Source: Cryobacterium glucosi
Lineage (GTDB): Bacteria > Actinomycetota > Actinomycetes > Actinomycetales > Microbacteriaceae
Assembly (NCBI RefSeq): GCF_004402235.1
Contig: NZ_SOFS01000016.1
Coordinates: 1-64,000 of the forward strand
Reading direction: 5' to 3'
DNA length: 64,000 nucleotides
Shown here: piece after piece, positions 33,408 through 43,279 of the stretch
Layout of the letters: every line of letters starts with the position of its first letter
Numbering within the stretch: position 1 is the first letter of the stretch
The notes under the pieces: model-generated
The model's database searches: none
What the model was told of the DNA's origin: nothing
The model's input: the letters and a program-made list of their open reading frames with translations, nothing else
Position numbers and translations under genes: made by a program

Positions 33408-35195
33408 GTGGGTGTCAGTGCCAGGTCGACGCGCAGCGGCAAGCGCCGCATCGCGATCACGGTCGTTCTCCTCTTCGCGATCGTCGCACTCTTCGTGGTC
33501 AGGCTCGTCGACATCCAGGTCGTCCGTGCCGACACCCTCAGCGCCGATTCACTCGGCAACCGATCGGTCGAGCAGCCCATCTACGGCTCACGCGGTGACA
33601 TTGTCGACGCCAACGGCGTCGTACTCGCCGGGACGGTGATGCGCTACAACATCACGCTGTCTCCCCGCAATGCCGTCGAGTTCACCCGCACAACGGCGGC
33701 GGGAGACCAGACGGTCACCGTCGCCCAGGCCGCTGCGGAGGTCGGCGCCATCACCGGTCAGACCGGAGACGCGATCCTCGCGATCATCTCTTCGTCGCTC
33801 GCCGCCAATCCCGCCTCGGATTACGCCATGGTGACCAAGGCAGTGGATGTCTCGGTGTTCCGGGCGGTCGACGCGCTCGAGATCCCGTGGATCTACTTCG
33901 AGAAGAAGCCCGGCCGGGTGTACCCGGACGGTGCGGTCGCAGGCAACCTCGTCGGATTCGTGTCGTCAGAGGGTGAAGCCCAGGCCGGCCTTGAAATCGG
34001 CCAGGACTCCTGCCTCGCGAGCACCGACGGAACGGAGACCTACGAGAAGGGCGCAGACGGCGTCCGGCTGCCGCAGAGCACCGTCACGGAGAAGGCGGCC
34101 GTCGATGGCGGAGATGTCGTGACGACGATCGACTCCGACCTGCAGTGGTTCGTCCAGCAGGCCCTGGCCAAGCAGGCCCAGGCCACCGGCGCGGCGTGGG
34201 GAACGGTCGTGGTGCAGGAGGTCAAGACCGGGAAGCTCGTCGCGGTCGCCGACTATCCCAGTGTCGACCCGAACAACGTCAACGGAACGACCAACCCCGA
34301 TGACCGCGGCTCGCGCGCTTTCACGGCCTCCTTCGAACCGGGGTCGACCTTCAAGGCGCTCACCGCGGCATCCGTGCTCGATGCGGGAAAGGCCACGGTG
34401 AATACCCAGGTCGTCGCGCCCTATCGATACCTGCCGGGCAACGGCGCGAACATCAACGACAGTTCCGGTCACGCCGACCTGCACCTCACCCTCACCGGCG
34501 TGCTGATCGAATCCTCGAACACCGGCATGTCCAAGTTCGGCGAACTGCTGACCGACAAGCAGCGCTATGACTACATGACCAAGTTCGGCCTCGGCACTGC
34601 GACGGAGGCGGGGTTCCCCGCCGAAGACTCCGGAATCCTGCATCCCTACGACGAATGGGACCCCCAGACCAAGTACGCCACCATGTTCGGCCAGGGCCTG
34701 ACCACGACGGCGCTCCAGATCGCGAGCATCTACCAGACCATTGCGAACAAGGGCGTCCGGTTGCCCGTCCAGCTCGTCGCCGGCTGCCGCCAGGCGGACG
34801 GCACCATGACGAATGTGCCGGCAGCAGCGGGAACCCAGGTCGTCTCGGCATCGGCCGCGCACGACACCTCGGACATGCTTGAGATGGTGTACCAGAAGGC
34901 CTGGCTGTCCAAGGTCTGGAACATTCCCGGCTACCGGGTCGCCTCGAAGACCGGAACGGCCCAGATGCCGGACGGCCACGGCGGGTACACCCACGGGTAC
35001 CTTGTGTCGGTTTCCGGGTTCGCTCCCGCAGACGATCCGGAGTACGTCGTTTCGGTCAGTCTCGCCGATCCTGTTAAACTGAATTCGTCTGCAGCGCCCG
35101 CTCCGATCTTCCAGGAGGTCATGAGCCAGGTGCTGAAGAAGTACCGGGCAGTTCCATCGGGCGCTCCAGCGCCTGCCCTTCCCGGTACCTGGTAA
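33408..35195 (+). CDS. ftsI: Septal peptidoglycan transpeptidase FtsI (PBP3)
   Basis: FtsI crosslinks septal peptidoglycan and works with FtsW. The 595-residue class B penicillin-binding protein has one membrane helix near the N-terminus (about 14-35). A PBP dimer domain starts with SRGDIVDANGVVLA. The transpeptidase domain carries all three active-site motifs: S313-T-F-K (in EPGSTFKALT), S369-S-N, and K514-T-G (in SKTGTAQMP). The GTG start has AAGGAA upstream. It precedes murE by 13 bp. Confidence 0.95.
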   Translation: MGVSARSTRSGKRRIAITVVLLFAIVALFVVRLVDIQVVRADTLSADSLGNRSVEQPIYGSRGDIVDANGVVLAGTVMRYNITLSPRNAVEFTRTTAAGDQTVTVAQAAAEVGAITGQTGDAILAIISSSLAANPASDYAMVTKAVDVSVFRAVDALEIPWIYFEKKPGRVYPDGAVAGNLVGFVSSEGEAQAGLEIGQDSCLASTDGTETYEKGADGVRLPQSTVTEKAAVDGGDVVTTIDSDLQWFVQQALAKQAQATGAAWGTVVVQEVKTGKLVAVADYPSVDPNNVNGTTNPDDRGSRAFTASFEPGSTFKALTAASVLDAGKATVNTQVVAPYRYLPGNGANINDSSGHADLHLTLTGVLIESSNTGMSKFGELLTDKQRYDYMTKFGLGTATEAGFPAEDSGILHPYDEWDPQTKYATMFGQGLTTTALQIASIYQTIANKGVRLPVQLVAGCRQADGTMTNVPAAAGTQVVSASAAHDTSDMLEMVYQKAWLSKVWNIPGYRVASKTGTAQMPDGHGGYTHGYLVSVSGFAPADDPEYVVSVSLADPVKLNSSAAPAPIFQEVMSQVLKKYRAVPSGAPAPALPGTW

Positions 35196-35208
35196 GAAAG
35201 CGAGCCCC

Positions 35209-36753
35209 GTGACCGAGTTGGCACCATCGGCTCTCCGTCCTCAGCACCCGGTTGCGCGGTCGTTGTCGGGCATGGTTGATGAATTCGAACTTTTCCTGCG
35301 CGGCGACATCGAGGGTCTCGAAGTCTCCGGCGTGAGTATCTCCTCCCGTTCCGTCCAGCCGGGCGACCTGTACGTCGGCGTTCCCGGGCGAGCCTTCCAC
35401 GGCGCGAGCTTCGCCGACGACGCCAGGGAGGCCGGAGCCGTCGCCATCCTGACCGATGAGGCCGGTGCGCTCGTCGCCGCCGGAAGCGGCCTGCCGATCC
35501 TCGTCACCCCGGACGCGCGCGCCGCTCTCGGCGCGGTCGCCGCCTGGATCTACCGGACCGACGAGAACCCGGCAACGCTCTTCGCAGTGACCGGAACGAA
35601 TGGCAAGACGAGCGTCGTCTACCTCCTCGTCGCCATCCTGAACCAGCTCGGCGTCGTCACAGGCCTCACCTCGACCGCGGAACGCCGCATCGGCGACCTC
35701 GCCGTCGTGAGCTCGCTCACCACCCCGGAGGCCACCGAACTGCATGCCCTTCTCGCCAGGATGCGCGAAGCCGAAGTGCGCGCCGTCGCGATCGAGGTCT
35801 CCGCGCAGGCCCTCAGCAGGCACCGCGTCGACGGGCTCGTCTTCGATGTCGCAGGGTTCACCAACCTCAGCCACGACCACCTCGACGACTACGCCAGCCT
35901 CGACGAGTACTTCCAGGCCAAACTCGAACTCTTCCAGCCCGACCGGTCCCGGCGCGGCGTCATCACCGTGGACTCCGAATGGGGCCAGCGGATCGTCGCA
36001 GAGTGCCGCATCCCGGTGACGACCCTCAGCATCCATCCAGAGGTCGACGCCGACTGGCACCTCTCGATCGTGTCGGAGGACGCCCTCTACACGGAGTTCC
36101 TGCTCGAGGGGCCGGAGGGCCGCCGTCTGCAGACCCGTGTTCCGCTGATCGGCTGGTTCATGGCCGCGAACGCCGCACTGGCCATCCTGATGCTCGTCGA
36201 ATCCGGCTACGACCTCGATGCCATCAATCACACCCTCGCCCGCGACGGCGGCATCGACGTCTACATCCCGGGGCGCACCGAGCGCATCTCCGGCGACCGC
36301 GGACCGCTCGTCTACATCGACTACGGTCACAGCCCGGACGCCTTCCTCAACACCCTCGCGGCCATCCGCACCTTCACGCCGGGGCGACTGTTCATGGTCT
36401 TCGGCGCCGACGGCGACCGCGACACCACCAAGCGCGCGGCCATGGGTGCCATCGCAGCCAGGGGCGCAGACGTCGTCGTCATCACCGACTTCCACCCCCG
36501 CTACGAGGACCCGGCCTCGATCAGGGCCGCCCTGATCGCCGGCGCCCGAGAGGCCGTCCCCGACGTGGAGCTCTACGAGGTCGCCGACCCGCGCACCGCC
36601 TTCCGCACCGCGCTCGGCCTCGCGGTCGAGGGCGACTCGATCCTCTACGCGGGCCCCGGCCACGAGAACTATCACGAAGTGAACGGCGTCAAGATCCCCT
36701 ATTCCGCCCGCGACGATTCCCGGCTCGCGCTGCGCGAAGCGGGGTGGCAGTAG
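35209..36753 (+). CDS. murE: UDP-N-acetylmuramoyl-dipeptide ligase MurE
   Basis: MurE adds the third, usually diamino, residue to the peptidoglycan stem. The 514-residue protein has the ATP-binding loop VTGTNGKTS (about 127-135), the EVSAQALSRHRVDG block and NLSHDHLDDYASLDEYFQAK, whose lysine is the usual carbamylated residue. The substrate-selecting motif that reads DNPR in diaminopimelate enzymes is FHPR here (428-431, in ITDFHPRYEDP). This suggests a different amino acid, as expected for the B-type walls of Microbacteriaceae with lysine, ornithine, diaminobutyrate or homoserine. Which one is not decided. The start is GTG. The stop abuts the murF ATG. Confidence 0.92.
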   Translation: MTELAPSALRPQHPVARSLSGMVDEFELFLRGDIEGLEVSGVSISSRSVQPGDLYVGVPGRAFHGASFADDAREAGAVAILTDEAGALVAAGSGLPILVTPDARAALGAVAAWIYRTDENPATLFAVTGTNGKTSVVYLLVAILNQLGVVTGLTSTAERRIGDLAVVSSLTTPEATELHALLARMREAEVRAVAIEVSAQALSRHRVDGLVFDVAGFTNLSHDHLDDYASLDEYFQAKLELFQPDRSRRGVITVDSEWGQRIVAECRIPVTTLSIHPEVDADWHLSIVSEDALYTEFLLEGPEGRRLQTRVPLIGWFMAANAALAILMLVESGYDLDAINHTLARDGGIDVYIPGRTERISGDRGPLVYIDYGHSPDAFLNTLAAIRTFTPGRLFMVFGADGDRDTTKRAAMGAIAARGADVVVITDFHPRYEDPASIRAALIAGAREAVPDVELYEVADPRTAFRTALGLAVEGDSILYAGPGHENYHEVNGVKIPYSARDDSRLALREAGWQ

Positions 36754-38217
36754 ATGATCGCCCTCTCCCTCTCCGAGATCGCCGGCGCCGTCAACGGCGC
36801 CCTGCACCTCGACGGAGCCCTGAACGCCGACGGCTCGCCGACGACGCCGGCGACCGTCGTCTCCGGTGCCGTCGACACCGACTCGCGTGAGATCCGCCCC
36901 GGCGGCATCTTCGTCGCGAAGCCGGGGGAGACCACCGATGGTCACCTCTTCGCTCCTGCCGCGATCGACAACGGCGCCGCGCTCCTCATCGTCGAGCGCG
37001 CGCTCGACCTCCCCGTCGCCCAGATCATCGTCGCAGACGCGGTGGTCGCCCTCGGCGACCTCGCCACCTTCGTCGTGGCCCGCGTCCGCGCGGAGGGTCG
37101 GCTCCGGGTGATCGGCGTGACCGGGTCCAACGGCAAGACGACCACCAAGAACCTGCTGCGCGCCATCCTCGAACGCGTCGGCCCGACCGTCGCCGCCCGC
37201 GCCTCCTTCAACAACGAGGTGGGCGCGCCGATCACGATGCTCGCCGTCGACTTCGACACCCGGTTCCTCGTCGCCGAAATGGGCGCGAGCGGCATCGGCG
37301 AGATCGCCAGGCTGATCCGGATGGTCCGTCCGGACGTGGGGATCGTGCTCAAGGTCGGCCTCGCCCACGCCGGCGAATTCGGCGGAATCGAAGCGACCCT
37401 GGCCGCCAAGACCGAAATGGTCACCGACCTCCTCGCAACGGATGTCGCCGTGCTGAACGCCGACGACCCCCGCGTCGCCGGAATGCGGGCACACACCCGC
37501 GCCAGGGTGGTCTGGTTCGGCCAGGACGCCACCGGCACCTCGCGCGCACCGGACGGAACGGACTTTTCCGGCGTGCACGCGACCGGGATCGAGGTCTCGA
37601 GCAGCGGAACGACGTTCACCCTGCACCTCGCGGGCGGCGACACCCGCCCGGTGACCTTCCAGGTACTCGGAGAGCACCACGTGATGAACGCCCTCGCCGC
37701 TGCGGCCACAGCAGAGGTGCTCGGGGTCGGCATCGACGACATCGTCGCGGCACTCGAATCCGTCGTCACGGCCGAACGCTGGCGGATGCAGGTGCTCGGC
37801 GGGCGTGACGGGGTCACGGTCATCAACGATGCGTACAACGCGAGCCCCGATTCGATGACGGCGGCCCTCAAGACCCTCGCCCAGATCCGGCGGCCGGGAG
37901 AACGCACCGTCGCCGTCCTCGGCGAAATGAGCGAACTCGGCGAATTCTCCGGGGACGAGCACGACCGCATCGGACTGCTCGCCGTGCGACTCAACATCTC
38001 CCAGCTCGTCGTGGTGGGACCCGCCGCCCGCCGGATGCACATCAGCACGATCAACGAGGGGTCCTGGGACGGGGAGTCGCTCTTCGTCGACGACCAGGAC
38101 GACGCCTTCGCCCTCCTCACCGCGACCATCCGCCCCGGTGACACGGTGCTCGTGAAGTCGTCGAACTCCGCGGGCCTCAGGTTCCTCGGCGACCGCCTCG
38201 GGGAGTTCTTCTCATGA
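36754..38217 (+). CDS. murF: UDP-N-acetylmuramoyl-tripeptide:D-alanyl-D-alanine ligase MurF
   Basis: MurF adds D-Ala-D-Ala to the UDP-MurNAc-tripeptide, completing the cytoplasmic precursor. The 487-residue protein has [17 protein letters not shown] in the substrate domain, the ATP loop [15 protein letters not shown], the central motif [13 protein letters not shown] and [11 protein letters not shown] with VLGEMSELG in the C-terminal domain. The ATG follows the murE stop with no gap, and the stop overlaps the mraY start as ATGA. No ribosome-binding site of its own is obvious beyond the end of murE, so coupling is likely. Confidence 0.95.
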   Translation: MIALSLSEIAGAVNGALHLDGALNADGSPTTPATVVSGAVDTDSREIRPGGIFVAKPGETTDGHLFAPAAIDNGAALLIVERALDLPVAQIIVADAVVALGDLATFVVARVRAEGRLRVIGVTGSNGKTTTKNLLRAILERVGPTVAARASFNNEVGAPITMLAVDFDTRFLVAEMGASGIGEIARLIRMVRPDVGIVLKVGLAHAGEFGGIEATLAAKTEMVTDLLATDVAVLNADDPRVAGMRAHTRARVVWFGQDATGTSRAPDGTDFSGVHATGIEVSSSGTTFTLHLAGGDTRPVTFQVLGEHHVMNALAAAATAEVLGVGIDDIVAALESVVTAERWRMQVLGGRDGVTVINDAYNASPDSMTAALKTLAQIRRPGERTVAVLGEMSELGEFSGDEHDRIGLLAVRLNISQLVVVGPAARRMHISTINEGSWDGESLFVDDQDDAFALLTATIRPGDTVLVKSSNSAGLRFLGDRLGEFFS

Positions 38218-39305
38218 GAGCCCTGCTGATGTCCGGCGCGATGTCGCTCGTCTTCACGTTGTCCCTGACCCCGCTGTTCATCCGGCTCTTCCACAAGCTC
38301 GGCTGGGGACAGTTCATCCGCGATGACGGCCCGAAGAGCCACCACGCCAAGCGCGGCACCGCGACCATGGGCGGCATCGTCATCATCCTCGGCACCCTGA
38401 TCAGCTACTTCCTTGCGATGTGGCTCACGGGCACCCCGATCACGGCGTCCCCGTTGCTCGTGCTGTTCATGATGGTCGGACTCGGGCTCGTCGGATTCCT
38501 CGACGACTTCATCAAGACCCGGAACCAGCGCAGCCTCGGCCTCGGCGGCTGGCAGAAGATCAGCGGGCAGGTGCTCGTCGCCGGCGTCTTCGCCGTTCTC
38601 GCGCTGCAGTTCCCGAACAGGCACGGCCTCACCCCGGCATCCACCAAGATCTCACTGTTGCGCGACCTGCCCCTCGACTTCATGAAGCTCGGGACCATCG
38701 TCGGGATCGCCCTGTTCATCGTCTGGATCTGCTTCCTCGTCGCGGCGACCTCCAACGGAGTGAACGTGACGGACGGCCTCGACGGGCTCGCGACCGGGTC
38801 ATCGATCCTCGCCATCGGGGCGTACATCGTGATCGGCTTCTGGCAGTCCAACCAGGCCAGGTACGGGGGAGCGGATATCGGCGACCTCTACCGTTCCTAC
38901 AACGTGCGCGACCCCCTCGACCTCGCCATCGTCGCCGCAGCGATCGTCGGCGGCCTGATCGGCTTCCTGTGGTGGAACACCTCACCCGCCAAGATCTTCC
39001 TCGGCGACACCGGGTCCCTCGCCATCGGCGGGGCGCTGGCCGCACTCGCGATCCTCAGCCGCACCGAGCTCCTGCTCGTGCTCCTCGGCGGCCTGTTCGT
39101 GATCGAAGCCGGCTCCGTGATCGTCCAGAGGGCGTACTTCAAGGTCACCCGGGGCAAACGGATCTTCCTGATGAGCCCGATCCACCACCACTTCGAGCTC
39201 AAGGGCTGGGCAGAGGTCACCGTCGTCGTCAGGTTCTGGATCGTCGGCGGACTCCTCGTCGCGGCGGGCGTCGGCTCGTTCTACCTCGAATGGCTGACCG
39301 CATGA
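38214..39305 (+). CDS. mraY: Phospho-N-acetylmuramoyl-pentapeptide transferase MraY
   Basis: MraY transfers phospho-MurNAc-pentapeptide to undecaprenyl phosphate, forming lipid I in the membrane. The 363-residue protein has about ten membrane segments. It shows the conserved [18 protein letters not shown] loop, [12 protein letters not shown] (catalytic aspartates), [10 protein letters not shown] and MSPIHHHFE. The length is typical. It overlaps murF and murD by 4 bp each. Confidence 0.96.
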   Translation: MRALLMSGAMSLVFTLSLTPLFIRLFHKLGWGQFIRDDGPKSHHAKRGTATMGGIVIILGTLISYFLAMWLTGTPITASPLLVLFMMVGLGLVGFLDDFIKTRNQRSLGLGGWQKISGQVLVAGVFAVLALQFPNRHGLTPASTKISLLRDLPLDFMKLGTIVGIALFIVWICFLVAATSNGVNVTDGLDGLATGSSILAIGAYIVIGFWQSNQARYGGADIGDLYRSYNVRDPLDLAIVAAAIVGGLIGFLWWNTSPAKIFLGDTGSLAIGGALAALAILSRTELLLVLLGGLFVIEAGSVIVQRAYFKVTRGKRIFLMSPIHHHFELKGWAEVTVVVRFWIVGGLLVAAGVGSFYLEWLTA

Positions 39306-40852
39306 TGATGAGCAACAACCCATACGACACTCACTCTGGCCATCGCCGCCTCGACGGCCTCATCAGCTGGCACGCCGACTGGACCGGGCTCCGGGTCGCC
39401 GTCCTCGGCCTCGGCGTGACCGGCTTCGCCGCGGCGGACACCCTCGCCGAACTCGGCGCGGACGTCCTCGTCGTCGCCGGTAACGCCCCGGACGACCGGG
39501 CCAGGCTCCTCGGCGTGATCGGCGCCGGGCTCGTCCAGGCCGACCTGAGCGAAGTCCCCGCTGAACTCGCCGCCCACCGTCCGGAACTCCTCGTCGTCAG
39601 CCCCGGCTTCCACCCCGACCACCCGCTGCTGCTCTGGGCCGCCGCAGCCGGAATCCCCGTCTGGGGCGACATCGAACTGGCCTGGCGCCTGCGCGACAAG
39701 GTCGGCGCCCCGGCAGAGTGGATCCTCGTCACGGGCACCAACGGCAAGACCACGACCGTGCAGCTGACCGCGACGATCCTCGCCGCAGCAGGCCACCGGG
39801 TCGCCCCCTGCGGCAACATCGGCGTGCCCGTCCTCGACGCCGTCCGCGACCCGCTCGGCTGGGACGTGCTCGTCGTCGAACTCTCGAGCTACCAGCTGCA
39901 CCACCTGCCACGCACAGGGCCGGGCGCCCTCGTGCCGTGGGCGAGCGTCTGCCTGAACATCGCGGACGACCACCTCGACTGGCACGGCTCCGCTGCCGCC
40001 TACCGCGAGGCAAAGGCCACCGTCTACGCCAACACCAAGATCGCGTGCGTCTACAACAAGGACGACGAGGCCACCCGCACGATGGTCGAGGACGCCGAAG
40101 TCCGCGAGGGCGCCCGCGCCATCGGCTTCGGCCTCGGCGTCCCCGGTCCGAGCGACCTCGGCGTCGTCGACGGCATCCTCTGCGACCGCGCCTTCCTCGA
40201 GGAACGCTTCGACACCGCGATCGAACTGACCACCGTGCCCGAGCTCCGCGCCCGCGGCCTCGGCGCCGCCCACCTCGTGGCCGACATCCTCGCCGCGAGT
40301 GCCCTCGCGCGGTCCTTCGACGTCGACGCACCGATCATCCATGACGTGCTCGAGACCTTCCAGCTCGACGAACACCGCATCGAGATCGTGGCAGACGCAG
40401 CGGGCATCCGCTGGATCGACGACTCGAAGGCCACGAACCCGCACGCAGCTGATGCGTCGCTCGCCGCGTTCGACTCCGTGGTCTGGCTCGTCGGCGGCCT
40501 GCTCAAGGGCGTCGACATCGACCACCTCGTCAGCACCCACGTGCCCCGGCTCCGGGGCGCCGTGATCATCGGCGTCGATCGGGACGCCCTGCGCGCGGCA
40601 TTCCTGCGACACGCCCCCGGGTTGCCCGTATTCGAGATCGATGCCGCTGACACTGGACAGGTGATGCCGAACGCCGTCGCTGCCGCGGCAGGCATCGCCG
40701 AGTCAGGTGACGTCGTGCTGCTCGCACCGGCGGCGGCATCGATGGACCAGTTCTCCGACTACGCAGCACGCGGCCGCCTCTTCGCGGAAGCCGTTCACGA
40801 TTATCTGGGAGGTGAGGCGGATGGCGAGACTGCCCCAGGCTCGAACGCCTAG
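39302..40852 (+). CDS. murD: UDP-N-acetylmuramoyl-L-alanine:D-glutamate ligase MurD
   Basis: MurD adds D-glutamate to UDP-MurNAc bearing its first amino acid. The 516-residue protein has [15 protein letters not shown] (nucleotide-sugar binding), [15 protein letters not shown] (ATP loop), [16 protein letters not shown] and [14 protein letters not shown]. In B-type walls the first residue is often glycine or serine, but nothing here proves that. The start is a run of three ATG codons overlapping the mraY stop; the first was chosen. The last 32 bases overlap ftsW in another frame. Confidence 0.95.
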   Translation: MMMSNNPYDTHSGHRRLDGLISWHADWTGLRVAVLGLGVTGFAAADTLAELGADVLVVAGNAPDDRARLLGVIGAGLVQADLSEVPAELAAHRPELLVVSPGFHPDHPLLLWAAAAGIPVWGDIELAWRLRDKVGAPAEWILVTGTNGKTTTVQLTATILAAAGHRVAPCGNIGVPVLDAVRDPLGWDVLVVELSSYQLHHLPRTGPGALVPWASVCLNIADDHLDWHGSAAAYREAKATVYANTKIACVYNKDDEATRTMVEDAEVREGARAIGFGLGVPGPSDLGVVDGILCDRAFLEERFDTAIELTTVPELRARGLGAAHLVADILAASALARSFDVDAPIIHDVLETFQLDEHRIEIVADAAGIRWIDDSKATNPHAADASLAAFDSVVWLVGGLLKGVDIDHLVSTHVPRLRGAVIIGVDRDALRAAFLRHAPGLPVFEIDAADTGQVMPNAVAAAAGIAESGDVVLLAPAAASMDQFSDYAARGRLFAEAVHDYLGGEADGETAPGSNA

Positions 40853-42104
40853 GACCGCAGCCCCCCACCAGCCCGCGCCCGAGGCGCACAACCCCGCCAC
40901 CCGCATCCATCTCGGACGCGTGTTCAAGGCGGAATCGACGAGCTACTTCCTGCTGCTCGGAACGACCCTCTTCCTCGTCGCCTTCGGCCTCGTGATGGTG
41001 TTGTCCTCATCGTCGGTCGACTCCTACCTCGAGAACGCCGGCTTCTTCGGCACCGTGCTCCGCCAGGGCGGCTTCGCGGCCGTGGGCGTCCCGCTGATGC
41101 TCTTCGTCAGTCGGATGCCGATCAAGTTCTGGCAGAGGGTGGCCTGGCCGACCCTGATCATCGCGTGCCTGCTGCAGTGCCTCGTCGTCTTCACCCCGCT
41201 CGGCATCACCGTGGCAGGGAACACGAACTGGCTGTCCCTCGGCGGGGTCCAGTTCCAGCCGTCCGAGGCGATCAAGCTCGCGCTCGTCATCTGGCTCGGC
41301 ATGATCCTCTCCCAGAAGCAGGACCTGCTCGACGACTGGCGCCACGTCTACATTCCCGTGTTCGGCGTCGGCGGCGGATCGATCATGCTCGTACTGATCG
41401 GCGGCGACCTCGGAACCGTCATCATCATGGCCGGAATCCTCTTCGGCGCGCTCTTCTTCGCGGGCGTCCGGCTGCGGATGCTCGCGCTCCCGCTCCTGGT
41501 CGGCACGGTCGCGGGCGTGCTCGTCGCCGTCTCGAGCTCCAACCGGATGACCCGCATCCTCTCCTTCCTGAACACCGGCTGCGACGACCACACCGGAACG
41601 ATCTCCGCGGCGTGCTGGCAGCCGCTGCACGGCACCTGGGCACTCGCCAACGGCGGGATCTTCGGCGTCGGACTCGGCAACTCCAAGGCCAAATGGTCCT
41701 GGCTGCCCGCTGCGGACAACGACTACATCTTCGCGATCATCGGCGAGGAGCTCGGCCTGATCGGCGCCATCGTCGTGCTCGGCATGTTCATCCTGCTCGC
41801 GTTCGCCTTCCTGCGGATCATGCGCTCGAGCACGAGCGTGCAGGCGCGCGTGTCGACGGCCGCCGTGATGGTCTGGGTCATCGGCCAGGCGCTCGTCAAC
41901 ATCGGTGTCGTCCTCGGCGTCTTCCCCGTCCTCGGCGTCCCGCTTCCGCTCGTCTCCGCGGGCGGCACAGCCCTGCTCTCGACCCTGATCGCGATCGGCA
42001 TCGTGCTGTCCTTCGCCCGCGCGCACCCCGATCCGGCCGGGCGCACCCCCGGCGGAACCGAGCACCCGGCGGCACGGCCCGGACCGAGACGGGTGTCCGA
42101 GTGA
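40821..42104 (+). CDS. ftsW: Septal peptidoglycan polymerase FtsW
   Basis: FtsW is the SEDS-family glycosyltransferase that polymerises lipid II at the septum with FtsI. The 427-residue protein has a disordered basic N-terminus (about 1-35) and about ten membrane segments. SEDS motifs include VVFTPLGITVAGNTNWLSLG (the motif near the lipid II site), FQPSEAIKLALVIWLG, GGDLGTVIIM, and the C-terminal PVLGVPLPLVSAGGTALLS. The ATG has GGGAGGTGAGG upstream, which fixes it. It starts inside the end of murD. Its TGA overlaps the murG GTG. Confidence 0.95.
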   Translation: MARLPQARTPRTAAPHQPAPEAHNPATRIHLGRVFKAESTSYFLLLGTTLFLVAFGLVMVLSSSSVDSYLENAGFFGTVLRQGGFAAVGVPLMLFVSRMPIKFWQRVAWPTLIIACLLQCLVVFTPLGITVAGNTNWLSLGGVQFQPSEAIKLALVIWLGMILSQKQDLLDDWRHVYIPVFGVGGGSIMLVLIGGDLGTVIIMAGILFGALFFAGVRLRMLALPLLVGTVAGVLVAVSSSNRMTRILSFLNTGCDDHTGTISAACWQPLHGTWALANGGIFGVGLGNSKAKWSWLPAADNDYIFAIIGEELGLIGAIVVLGMFILLAFAFLRIMRSSTSVQARVSTAAVMVWVIGQALVNIGVVLGVFPVLGVPLPLVSAGGTALLSTLIAIGIVLSFARAHPDPAGRTPGGTEHPAARPGPRRVSE

Positions 42105-43216
42105 CCACGTACCTCATGGCCGGCGGCGGGACCGCCGGCCATGTCAACCCCCTGCTCGCGGTCGCCGATGCGATCCGCGCGCGCGAACCCGACGCGGTCA
42201 TGATCGTGCTCGGCACCAGGGAAGGCCTCGAGGCCCGCCTGGTACCCGCACGCGGCTACGAGCTGATCTTCGTGCCACGGCTGCCGTTCCCGCGCCGCCC
42301 GAACCGCGCCGCCGTGCTCTTCCTGCCCCGGTTCAACCGCGCCGTCAGCGACCTCGCCGCCGTGCTCCGCGCCAGGAAGGTCGACGTCGTCGTGGGCTTC
42401 GGTGGCTACGTCTCGACGCCGGCCTACCTCGCGGCCCGCCGGGCGGGCATCCCGATCGCCATCCACGAGGCGAACTTCCGCGCGGGACTCGCGAACCGCC
42501 TCGGGGCCTGGCTGACCACGCGCGTCGGCGTCGTGTTCCCCGGAACCCGGATCCGCCACGGCCGGGTCGTGGGAATGCCGCTGCGGCCGGAGATCCAGAA
42601 CCTCGACCGCCCCGGCGTCCGGGCGGAGGCGCTGCGCTTCTTCGACCTCGACCCCGGCCGGCCGACCCTCCTCGTCACGGGCGGGTCCCTCGGCGCGCGG
42701 CGCCTCAACGGCACGGCCGTGCAGTCAGCATCGGCGCTGGTCGAGGCCGGCTGGCAGGTGCTGCACATCACCGGGCAGAAGTCCGAGGTCTCCGACCCGG
42801 CCATCGACCACTACCGGATGATCGAGTACTGCGACCGGATGGACCTCGCCCTCGCGAGCGCGGACTTCGCCGTCTCCCGGGCAGGGGCCGGGACGGTCTG
42901 CGAGCTCAGCGCGCTCGGCATCCCCGCCGTCTACGTGCCCTACCCGGTCGGAAACGGGGAACAGCGCTTCAACGCGGCCTCCGTCGTCGCCGCGGGTGGC
43001 GGGATCATCGTCGACGACGCGGCCTTCCTGCCCGCCTGGGTCGCTGACGAGCTCGTGCCGCTCCTCACCGACCGGCCGCGCGTGCGCAGGATGGGGGAGC
43101 TCGCGGCATCCGTCGGAGGCCGCGACGGCGCCGAGCGGATGGCGGACCTCGTCAGCGATGCCCTCGGCCACCCACACGGCGGCGTCAATCCGGCAATCCC
43201 TGGCGCCGACGCGTAA
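42101..43216 (+). CDS. murG: UDP-GlcNAc:lipid I N-acetylglucosaminyltransferase MurG
   Basis: MurG adds GlcNAc to lipid I to form lipid II on the inner membrane face. The 371-residue protein has the N-terminal glycine loop MAGGGTAGHVNPLLAVAD, GFGGYVSTPAYLAAR, LLVTGGSLGARRLNG and the acceptor/donor motif SRAGAGTVCELSALGIPAVYVPYPVG. The GTG overlaps the ftsW stop (GTGA). The length is normal for the GT28 family. Confidence 0.95.
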   Translation: MTTYLMAGGGTAGHVNPLLAVADAIRAREPDAVMIVLGTREGLEARLVPARGYELIFVPRLPFPRRPNRAAVLFLPRFNRAVSDLAAVLRARKVDVVVGFGGYVSTPAYLAARRAGIPIAIHEANFRAGLANRLGAWLTTRVGVVFPGTRIRHGRVVGMPLRPEIQNLDRPGVRAEALRFFDLDPGRPTLLVTGGSLGARRLNGTAVQSASALVEAGWQVLHITGQKSEVSDPAIDHYRMIEYCDRMDLALASADFAVSRAGAGTVCELSALGIPAVYVPYPVGNGEQRFNAASVVAAGGGIIVDDAAFLPAWVADELVPLLTDRPRVRRMGELAASVGGRDGAERMADLVSDALGHPHGGVNPAIPGADA

Positions 43217-43240
43217 CGTAGAGGCCGCACCACACCCGAT

Positions 43241-43266
43241 TTCGACACTGAGATTCGACACTGAGA
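43241..43266 (+). repeat. 13-bp perfect duplication upstream of murC
   Basis: TTCGACACTGAGA occurs twice in tandem in the 63-bp murG-murC gap. The second copy runs into the GAGAAGAG that probably serves as the murC ribosome-binding site. Confidence 0.85.
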
Positions 43267-43279
43267 AGAGCGGCACCAC

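Noticed and set aside
35119-38040. 973-codon frame on the minus strand under murE and murF
   Set aside because: It is entirely antisense to two conserved ligase genes and has shadow-like composition.
38420-39301. Long upstream extension of murD through mraY
   Set aside because: It is the wrong frame of mraY; the ATG overlapping the mraY stop gives a normal MurD.
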